Assembly (NCBI GenBank): GCA_049487715.1
Contig: CP150573.1
Span: forward strand, 496,001-560,000
Reading direction: 5' to 3'
Origin: Pycnococcus provasolii
Lineage: Eukaryota; Chlorophyta; Pseudoscourfieldiophyceae; Pseudoscourfieldiales
Length of the DNA: 64,000 bases
Every line of letters starts with the position of its first letter. The stretch's first letter is position 1. Made by a program: the position numbers and the translations under genes. This document shows, piece by piece, positions 54,814 through 62,435 of this stretch. The notes under the pieces were generated by a model that was given only the letters and a program-made list of their open reading frames with translations, was not told the DNA's origin and did not search any database.

Positions 54814-56523
54814 ATGCCTTTGTCATATCGTGCTTGCGACAACCTTCCTTGCCTTGCTAGAAGGCCCTCTTGCGCGCCTTGCCTTCTTTCTGACCATGTT
54901 CGGCTCCGACGGTCACGCGTGGTGTGCACACGAGCACGAGCGGCCGCCTCGAACACGGCGATTCATCTTGCACGGGCACCCTCGCGAGACACACAGACGG
55001 AGGACACACGTGTGAGCACCCTCAAAGGGCTCGCGCGTCAGAGTCATAACCAAGCGACACTCGCAGGACAAACGCCAAGAAAGTACAAAAGAAAAGCGAC
55101 GGCCGTGCACGCCCTGAGCGCAGACAGCTTCTTACACCGCATACTCGAAGCGGCGGAGCGAGAGTGGCAACCGCAGGATGCGTGGTTCCTCGTCCTCTAC
55201 TGGCTCGCCGCACCTCTCTTCCTAAGAGGTCTGCACGTCATCGTGCAGGCTGTTGTACGGCAAATTCACCTCGTTCTCGAGTTCAAGCCAGTACGAGCTC
55301 TCTTCAGGCTTCAGCAATCCTTGCGGCTGGGCAAGTGGGTAAGCGACGACGAGTGCACCATACCGGAGTACGTGCCGCGAGACTTTAACGCCTCCGTTTT
55401 TGGCAACCTCGTAGTTCCCGTCAACGCGCTTCTCTACGTGTTCGTGTTCCTTTACATCTGCGACGTTCTAAGTGCCTACCTCCTAGCCGTGGGATTGCCC
55501 GAGGTGCGGTCAAACCTGCACATCGACAAGCTTGACGCACCGGTGTACGCGCTCTACGTCGGCATACTCGTGCACACAGTCTCCAGATTCGCGCTCGTGC
55601 GCGCGCGAGATCGCGCCGTAAAGGACAAGGAAAAGCATAGGCGTGAACGCACGTACGTGCCGAGCCTTCTCTGCAATCCGCGCGTGTTTGGACTCGTCAA
55701 CCTGACGCTTCGCTCTCTCATCTTCGTCGTGACGCTAGGATCCGCCGCGACGCTGCTGAACATACCGCTCAGCAGCATCTGGGCGTTTGGCGGCATCAGC
55801 GGCATAGCGGTTGGCCTCGCCGCGAAAGACGTCGTGTCGAACATTTTCACAGGATGCATGCTCATGTTCACGCAGCCGTTCAGCCCTGGTGAGAAGATCT
55901 TCATCGGCCTCGAGAAGGACTACCAGAAGTGGAGCACGGTGAGCTACACCGTGAAGTACGTCGGCTGGTACAACACCGTGCTCGAGGGCAAGGACACGCG
56001 GCCGGCGTACATTCCCAACTCCTTCTTCGCAACCGCGCAGGTGACGAACATTAGCAGAAACTCGCGACGGTGCTTTCGGCACATCCTCTACCTCTGGTTG
56101 CCAGACATTGCTTCCGTGGCGACACTCCAGCGGAAGATTCTCGATCGACTTGACACGCATCCTAAGGTGGACAAGGGGTACAAAAAGCCGCGCGTACATC
56201 TCAGAGGGATCAACTCAAGCGGTTTGCAGTTTGTGGTTGAATTTCACTACAGCGAACCTCGCAAATTCCAGTACTTAGCGTTGCAGCAGGAAACTCTTTG
56301 CATGATCGCGGAGTGCGTCGAATCGGTCGGCGGACGCTTCGAGCGCCAGACGCGCACAGAGTTGGTAAACAACAGCAATGAAGGCATTTTCCCGCCCCTC
56401 CTCAATGGCGAGAGCAATGCAACGGAAGTAGGCTCTATCGCGGCTGGGCAGCGCACGTTGGATATCACATCAACCACAGCGTCTATTGGTAAGACTGCGG
56501 GTGATACGAGGCCGACTGCATAA
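54814..56523 (+). CDS. MscS-like mechanosensitive channel (MSL class, organellar)
   Basis: The 569-residue protein has an Arg/Ser/Ala-rich N-terminus (1-95, likely organelle targeting), then about five transmembrane helices (about 121-145, 195-225, 248-268, 288-309, 320-350). The last is the MscS pore helix, with AFGGISGIAVGLAAKDVVSNIFTG, followed by PFSPGEKIF and a beta domain (VKYVGWYNTVLEG, YIPNSFF). These are hallmarks of plant MSL1-3 and bacterial MscS. Such channels relieve membrane tension in plastids or mitochondria. The C-terminal 70 residues are low-complexity. The ATG at 54814 is the first in frame. The N-terminus suggests plastid or mitochondrial location but does not decide. Confidence 0.92.
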   Translation: MPLSYRACDNLPCLARRPSCAPCLLSDHVRLRRSRVVCTRARAAASNTAIHLARAPSRDTQTEDTRVSTLKGLARQSHNQATLAGQTPRKYKRKATAVHALSADSFLHRILEAAEREWQPQDAWFLVLYWLAAPLFLRGLHVIVQAVVRQIHLVLEFKPVRALFRLQQSLRLGKWVSDDECTIPEYVPRDFNASVFGNLVVPVNALLYVFVFLYICDVLSAYLLAVGLPEVRSNLHIDKLDAPVYALYVGILVHTVSRFALVRARDRAVKDKEKHRRERTYVPSLLCNPRVFGLVNLTLRSLIFVVTLGSAATLLNIPLSSIWAFGGISGIAVGLAAKDVVSNIFTGCMLMFTQPFSPGEKIFIGLEKDYQKWSTVSYTVKYVGWYNTVLEGKDTRPAYIPNSFFATAQVTNISRNSRRCFRHILYLWLPDIASVATLQRKILDRLDTHPKVDKGYKKPRVHLRGINSSGLQFVVEFHYSEPRKFQYLALQQETLCMIAECVESVGGRFERQTRTELVNNSNEGIFPPLLNGESNATEVGSIAAGQRTLDITSTTASIGKTAGDTRPTA

Positions 56524-56609
56524 AAGTGTTCAAACAAATAATCCACATTATAACTTTACAATACCAAAATACAGCAAATAGTAAAAATGATGTTTATGTT
56601 TTTTTTGGT

Positions 56610-59048
56610 TCAATCACCATTGCGGAATCGAGATTCCTCGAATTCAGGGATGTCGAGGAATCGGCGTGAGAGGGGCGGCGCGCCATGCGACTGAAATCTT
56701 GCCGCACGCATTCGCCCACGCGATCGAGGTGTTGATTTTTCCAACAAGACTCGTCCTATTGGCTCTGACGACATCGAACTGTGCGAAAATGGCGGCGAGT
56801 TATCCGAGGATATGATCGAGGTGATTGTGCGAGGTGGCGTCAATAACGGCGACGATGCGCCGTTCCCATCTCCATCCGCACTGCCATGTCGGTCAACCGC
56901 CGCAGCCGTCTTTTCAACACGAACCTTTTCATCCATCGCCGAGGTGATTGTGCGAGGTGGCGTCAATAACGGCGACGATGCGCCGTTCCCATCTCCATCC
57001 GCACTCCCATGTCGGTCAACCGCCGCAGCCGTCTTTTCAACACGAACCTTTTCATCCATCGCCGAGGTGATTGTGCGAGGTGGCGTCAATAACGGCGACG
57101 ATGCGCCGTTCCCATCTCCATCCGCACTCCCATGTTGGTCAACCGCCGCAGCCGTCTTTCCAAGGCGAACCTTTTCATCCATCGCCGAGGTGATTGTGCG
57201 AGGTGGCGTCAATAACGGCGACGATGCGCCGTTCCCATCTCCATCCGCACTCCCATGTCGGTCAACCGCCGCAGCCGTCTTTCCAAGGCGAACCTTTTCA
57301 TCCGCCTTGAAGGGTTTCGGCACGTTGTATCGAGGCTTTTCCCAGAGCACCTGGCGTGCATCATTGATCGGCGCTGGTGGCGTCTCCAGTTCCGCCCAAC
57401 GCGCGTATTTTGCCGCCTTGACGGCATCGCCACGTGCCATGTGGTTGTACATAACGCGTCTGAGCCCTTTCGTCTCGCTCTCGTCCAGGTCGCCGCCGGG
57501 TACCGCATCCTCGGCACAATCACCCTCATTCTGAATCTGCCGGCACCGGTAAATTGCCATGGCCGCGGCCACCGACACGTTGTACGAATCCGCGAATCCG
57601 TGCATGGGAAGGCTCACAAGTCCATCACACCCGCGCAGAAGCTCATCTGACGGTCCCATAGCCTCGCTGCCGAATGCAAGACACACCCTCGACGCGCTGT
57701 CTCGTAGCCGTTGGTGCAGCACAGATCCCGGCGGATCACGTCCTACAGGCATCAGCGGCACAGCCTGTGGACGCACGTCGAGCAGGAATGTTTGGAACCC
57801 TTCTTCACGTGCGACGGCTAGGGCGTCATCAGCGCTTGCGTGCTCCGTGACCGTGAGCCACCGCGAAAGCCACGATCCGTCGACACCGGCGGCTGATGCT
57901 TTTGCGAATTTCGAGTCGCCCGCCGGTTTTGCCAGGCCATGTTCCTTCGAGTATGCGATACGCTTGCGTATGAGCCCGCGAGGTCCCTGTTTTTCGTACC
58001 GCTTCTGCAGTTTTTCGCGCAGCCGTTCGGCGTGTTCGAATCCATCCGGCGTCTCCGGATCGAGAAACGTGGGCCTCTGAGCTGAGTCGTATTTTGGATG
58101 TTTCCTTTTCTTCTGCGCGTTCGTTCTGTCGTCTGATTTTTCGTCAGGCTGAAGCGCGACGTGCTGTCTGCGCTTGGATGGATCAGTCACGACGACGAAC
58201 ACTCGCTGCACGCCAAGTCCGTCGCACGTGCGCAGGATGTGGTCAGCGTTTTTCGCCTGGAAGATGCACTCAATCAAGCACGCAAGACGCATCGTGCGGT
58301 GACGAAGCACGCCCTCGACTCGGCGTAAGCACGTGGGTGCGTTGTCGCCGTCGAGATCTTCTTCCGACACTTCTTCCTCCACAAGGATATCTGCGAGGAG
58401 GTTATCTTCCTCCTCGTTGTCCTCTGTGCTGGTTTTCTCGTCGTCACTGCCTTTCCTTTCTTCTCGTTGGTTGGCGAGCTGTCTCCTGCGCTCAGCCTCC
58501 TCGGCAATGAAGAGAAGTTCATCAAAGTCAGAAGGCTGTTCCAATTTTCCTTCTTCTGCTTCTGCATCGTTATTCGCGCGGGACGACTGTGTCGGCGTCG
58601 TCGTTTTTGCCTTGTTGGCTGACGCTACCGTGCTTGTCCTTTCGTCTGGTATGGGTGGAATCTCAGGTTCCTCTTCATCTTCGGAATCTTCGTCGAGCCA
58701 CTTTCTGATTTGCTCTAGTTTGGCACGTCGCCGCCCCGAGGCGGATATGTTGCGCAGAGGCGGGGGTAGTCTGCCTACGACTTCCATACATTTGTGCCAG
58801 AGCGCGGCGGAGAACGCTTGGCCGTGCCGCAGAGCCTGGACGTGTGGAGGTGTGTGTGTGGAGGTAGACGCCTGCTTCGAGGCATCGGGCTTAGACTGTG
58901 CTTTGCTAGTTTGAGAAGACTTTGGCGGTTTGAGCGCGAGGGAAAGCCAGACTCCTAAAACGGATAAAGCTAGAGGAAATCCGAAATTGCCGCGTCGTTC
59001 TCCTGAACCCACGGGAAGGTCTTCAACTTCCTCTCCTGGGACCCACAC
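56610..59048 (-). CDS. SpoU/TrmH-type RNA 2'-O-ribose methyltransferase with minisatellite tail
   Basis: The frame (up to 812 residues) has a disordered acidic N-terminal part, a substrate-binding-like segment (LACLIECIFQAKNADHILRTCDGLGV near 260) and a SPOUT catalytic core (about 420-500: LAFGSEAMGPSDELLRGCD, LPMHGFADSYNVSVAAAMAIY). The second piece carries the N-E and S-x-N-V-S motifs of the knotted SAM site. Enzymes of this type methylate rRNA or tRNA; the target is unknown. A 41-residue unit is repeated four times near the C-terminus. The start is unresolved: the first in-frame ATG is 58787. Upstream the frame is open to about 59112 with no ATG. A frame in another phase at 59023-59211 reads smoothly into it if one G is removed from a GGG near 59045. 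Confidence 0.84.
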   Translation of the reverse strand: MWVPGEEVEDLPVGSGERRGNFGFPLALSVLGVWLSLALKPPKSSQTSKAQSKPDASKQASTSTHTPPHVQALRHGQAFSAALWHKCMEVVGRLPPPLRNISASGRRRAKLEQIRKWLDEDSEDEEEPEIPPIPDERTSTVASANKAKTTTPTQSSRANNDAEAEEGKLEQPSDFDELLFIAEEAERRRQLANQREERKGSDDEKTSTEDNEEEDNLLADILVEEEVSEEDLDGDNAPTCLRRVEGVLRHRTMRLACLIECIFQAKNADHILRTCDGLGVQRVFVVVTDPSKRRQHVALQPDEKSDDRTNAQKKRKHPKYDSAQRPTFLDPETPDGFEHAERLREKLQKRYEKQGPRGLIRKRIAYSKEHGLAKPAGDSKFAKASAAGVDGSWLSRWLTVTEHASADDALAVAREEGFQTFLLDVRPQAVPLMPVGRDPPGSVLHQRLRDSASRVCLAFGSEAMGPSDELLRGCDGLVSLPMHGFADSYNVSVAAAMAIYRCRQIQNEGDCAEDAVPGGDLDESETKGLRRVMYNHMARGDAVKAAKYARWAELETPPAPINDARQVLWEKPRYNVPKPFKADEKVRLGKTAAAVDRHGSADGDGNGASSPLLTPPRTITSAMDEKVRLGKTAAAVDQHGSADGDGNGASSPLLTPPRTITSAMDEKVRVEKTAAAVDRHGSADGDGNGASSPLLTPPRTITSAMDEKVRVEKTAAAVDRHGSADGDGNGASSPLLTPPRTITSIISSDNSPPFSHSSMSSEPIGRVLLEKSTPRSRGRMRAARFQSHGAPPLSRRFLDIPEFEESRFRNGD
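56818..57305 (-). repeat. 123-bp coding minisatellite, four copies
   Basis: Units begin at 56818, 56941, 57064 and 57187. Each encodes 41 residues, DEKV(R/E)..KTAAAVD(R/Q)HGSAD then GASSPLLTPPRTITS. The period is a multiple of three, so the reading frame is kept. Copies are nearly identical. Confidence 0.95.
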
Positions 59049-59313
59049 CTCGTGGATACGCAGATGAAGAAGAAGCAGAAGCAGATGGCAGTGCCGAGGA
59101 TGAGGGGATGCCTCGCCACGTCATAGTAGGCTCACGGAAAGAAACAGGAGTCCTCTCTTCTTCTGAGAAGGAGGAGGAGTCCTGAACGAAGTCCTGAAAG
59201 AAGGCGTCCACGTCAGCAAAGTCGTAGTCTTAGTCGTCGCTGAGCGGCGGCGGCATCGCCATGGAACAAAAGGGTCTCTGACACCAAGGCAACAGTCCCC
59301 TGGGGGAGGAGTC

Positions 59314-59350
59314 CAGGGTTAGGGTTAGGGTTAGGGTTAGGGTTAGGGTT
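59314..59350 (+). repeat. Telomere-type repeat block (TTAGGG, about 6 units)
   Basis: Six clean units, then a GC-rich drift (CGGGCTCGGGG). Confidence 0.9.
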
Positions 59351-59947
59351 CGGGCTCGGGGTCGGGTTCCTTCTTACCCTAACCCGTTCGGGTTCTCCTT
59401 CGCGTGTCTCCTCGCACTCGCCAAGTACACCCTCACCTTGCCTTGCGCCTGAAACCTCTCCCAGAAACCGACCAGCCTCGGCCAGTGCCTCAAACGCGAC
59501 GCGCACGCCCAGCTCCAGCTCGTCGCGAAGCAAGTTGTCCAGAACCGTGAACAAGGTGGGGAAACGGACGCGTGGGCTTTTGGGGGTCGCGCCGCTGCGA
59601 CAACAACATTTGCGCGAAGCAGTACCTCGCCGTACGATAAAAATCGTGTGAAATTCCAAAATAATATTCATGATGAGTTGATGACCAAAGAAAGTATAGC
59701 TACACACAACAAGCAAGGCCTTACAAAGTTACAAGGATCTTGAGCGCAACTGCGTAAGCAACGCGCTTCCTTTTGCAGATGAAAATTATTTTATCTACTA
59801 CCGATTTTTTTTCAAATAAGTTTAAGTTTGATAATTGATACGACATCATCTTACGCCGCATAATTAGAACGTATTGTAATATACTAAAAATAACATGCTG
59901 AAAAACACCTTGCATGTAACGGCGCAGAAGATAACGCAATATGCCAT

Positions 59948-60012
59948 AGCCCTAGTAGTCCATAGCCCTAGCCCTAATCCGCAACCCTAGGTAGCCGTAA
60001 CCCTAGCTGGCC
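59948..60012 (-). repeat. Degenerate CCCTAG/CCCTAA repeats
   Basis: Six CCCTA cores within 65 bp with variable spacers (AGCCCTAG, ACCCTAGG). Confidence 0.55.
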
Positions 60013-60214
60013 GTAGCTCTAGAATGGGTCCGGACACGGCGTCATGACGACCTCCACCTCACATGACGCGCGTAATTTGCCAACTATAGTTGTTTGTGCC
60101 TTCTCTCCCGTGTGAATGGTGTGAATGGACAACCGCTGGACAGAGTAAAGTACACTTCATTATTGAATGAGGGATCTCAGGAGTAAAGTACATTCCGTTA
60201 CTGAACGAGCAATC

Positions 60215-61276
60215 CTATGTACAGAGCAATCCGCGCGCCGCCGACAACACAGCCTCCTCGGTGTTTAGTCCGGTGAGCACGCGCGATGTTGCATCGATAG
60301 TGCTCCAGTTGCACGTACCCATTCCATCGTCGCGGAGAACGCGGTTGAAGTCTTGCACATGCACGTCGCCGGTGCCGTCTTCGTCGCGCCACGGTGCGAA
60401 CTTCAGGTTGCTCGAGTCTTCCATGATTGGTGTGGACGATACCGCGACATAAAATGCAACACCTTGGCTGTCGTGGATGCGCAACTGCCTACTGTCGACA
60501 GCGACCGCACCCTGCGTGCACTCCTCGACGTACACGGGCCCGTCGACGCTCCCCATCTCGCCCGCGCAGAGCACGATGCAGTTCGTCAGTCTCGCGAGAC
60601 GAAGCGCGGTGGCACGGCCTCGGCAGACGACGACAGCGTCTCGCCCGTCACGTATGGTTGCGTCTAAGCCCGAGACGTCGACGTCGATGACTTGTGTTTT
60701 CCCACCGTCAAAGTTCTCCAGTGCCGCCTCGCGCCCTCCAATATCCGCAGGTCGCGCCGTTCTGGCGTCGTCGCCGTTGGCTGTGGATGTGTCGCTGGCG
60801 CTTTCGAGAACGTGCTCGAGCGCGCCTGCATACCCTCGTCTGCTGAAGTCCTGCGAGAACTTGAATCTGCGCCGAGGCAGGTGCTTCGCTCTCAAGGCGT
60901 GCGCGAGATCCCTGAGCGCGTTTGACTGCGCCTCGCAAGCGCGCACGTCAAACGACGTGAGGTAGTACGTCGCCGACGCGGTCATGGCGCGCATGCGATC
61001 GCACGTCACCAAGGTCTCTGCGATTTCGTTCGCGAGCTTACTTTGCGCCTCAGGCTCACCGCTGGAGCACGCCACCGCGCACGTCTGCATGTTTTGCGTG
61101 GTCTCCTTTTGTATTTGCGTGAAGAGAGAGAGAAACGCGTCGGAGTCTTCCTCCGGCGCCTTCTGCGTCGACGTCTGCGACTTGACCTTCTGCGCCTCGA
61201 GTGCGCGCACGCGGTGCCTCGCCTCCAGCCGAGCGAGCACCGTCGACGCGCGCGAGGCTGAGGAGGAGGAAGCCAT
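60215..61276 (-). CDS. TBCC: Tubulin-binding cofactor C (TBCC)
   Basis: From ATG 61276 (GCCATCATGG-like context after a Ser/Ala run) the protein has 353 residues: an N-terminal helical spectrin-like region (about 8-150: LARLEARHRV, FLSLFTQIQKE) and a C-terminal TBCC beta-helix domain (about 205-345: ALRLARLTNCIVLCAGEMGSV, VDSRQLRIHDSQ, STPIMEDSS, FAPWRDE). The arginine of QLRIH is the GAP finger that triggers tubulin GTP hydrolysis. TBCC completes alpha/beta tubulin folding with cofactors D and E in the cytosol; the plant counterpart is PORCINO. The frame extends upstream to 61474 but only with a Pro-rich, unlikely leader. Confidence 0.93.
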   Translation of the reverse strand: MASSSSASRASTVLARLEARHRVRALEAQKVKSQTSTQKAPEEDSDAFLSLFTQIQKETTQNMQTCAVACSSGEPEAQSKLANEIAETLVTCDRMRAMTASATYYLTSFDVRACEAQSNALRDLAHALRAKHLPRRRFKFSQDFSRRGYAGALEHVLESASDTSTANGDDARTARPADIGGREAALENFDGGKTQVIDVDVSGLDATIRDGRDAVVVCRGRATALRLARLTNCIVLCAGEMGSVDGPVYVEECTQGAVAVDSRQLRIHDSQGVAFYVAVSSTPIMEDSSNLKFAPWRDEDGTGDVHVQDFNRVLRDDGMGTCNWSTIDATSRVLTGLNTEEAVLSAARGLLCT

Positions 61277-62435
61277 GATGGGCTCGATCGCAGACGCGGG
61301 AAGGGGAGGGACGCGGGAGGGGGGATGAAGGGGATGAAAGGCGGAGGGCCTGATTATTCGGGTTTCTATTGCTTTTCTATTGTCCTCTGCTCGGGAGTTT
61401 CGGGGTTTCAATCCGCCAATGGCATGGCATGGCATGGCTGGCGCGAACTCCGCGAAGTGAGTTTCAGGTGACAAGTTGAGGAGGGTCGGACTTCACCGTG
61501 CATTCGCCATCCATGGTGTATCCCCTCCGATAGTGCGCGCCATTCCCAAGATTTCTCCCAAGATTGCTGTGAGCAGTCCAGCAGGAGGCGAGAAAGACGC
61601 CTGCGACCGACAAGGGGAGACGACAGAGGGTCGCCAACGCAGCCAGGCTGCCAGGGAAAAGGGAATTTTGCCTTAAAAAATAGGCGCGAAATTGCATGGA
61701 AATGGAATAGAGTGGGCGGCATCCCATGGACAAGAAGGACTCCTGTGCAAAAACGTATCCCCAGACACTTCAAATTAGGCAATGCCGCCGACTTGAGGAT
61801 CTACTGTTTTCAAGTCCACGGGTACGCGATCATCCTGCGATGAACGGCGCGTGGCGACCGCGAAGATCTCGCATTTGTTAAGGTTTAGTGGCCAGCTAGC
61901 ACGGAGAACACGCACGGTGGGTGGGGCCTCATTGCAAGATGTTACCAGCACAACAACTCACGTCAAAGGGCGCCTCCATTCTCGGCCCTCAAAACGTCTC
62001 TCAGCCGCACCAATCAAGGCAACCCCAAACTTTTCCAGTCCAAACAACCTCCTCTCCTCTCCTCTCCGCCCTCCTCTCCTCCCCTCTCCTCCTCTCTCCT
62101 CCCTCGGGCCCGGTCTCAACTCTCGCCCTCCGGAGCCTCGACTTCCCTGGCCGGACAACAGCTCGCCCCTCGCCATCCGCAGGAACACTCGCCGTGCCAT
62201 ACTCGCGCTCAGCAGGTGGAGGCTGTGAGTTGGAGTAGTACAACAACGCTTGTGCTTGTGCTCAAGGCGCTTGTTGCTTAAGGCCGGTCTTGCTCGGTTT
62301 TGGGTTAAAGTAGTCCTTCTCACAGAAGTCTAGCTCGGCCGGCTTGCTTTCGAGGTCTGCGCGACACTCCGCACTGCGCAAACACGGGGCAGGAAGGGCA
62401 GCCTGAGAGGACACTCGCCTCAACTTGAACACAAC
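61277..62435. other. Divergent spacer (TBCC / secreted protein)
   Basis: No gene is seen. Contents: GGCAT tandem units at 61420-61438, a C/T-rich tract (62046-62105), and CTTAAGG at 62277-62283 about 155 bp before the next ATG. Confidence 0.5.

Larger units (their letters stand above)
59049..60214. other. Spacer with telomere-type repeats and an uncalled frame
   Basis: A telomere-type block lies at 59314-59350 (about six TTAGGG units) and degenerate CCCTAA/CCCTAG units at about 59948-60012. A minus-strand frame at about 59450-59600 spells VRFPTLFTVLDNLLRDE, then GVRVAFEALAEAGRFLGEV, which looks protein-like but is bounded by repeat and is not assigned. Just before the TBCC 3' end a 28-bp unit with GAGTAAAGTACA is duplicated at 60143 and 60181. 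Confidence 0.5.

Noticed and set aside
59213-59716. 167-codon minus-strand frame with NPNPNPNP
   Set aside because: The NP run is a translated telomere repeat; only the middle part is kept as a separate low-confidence observation.
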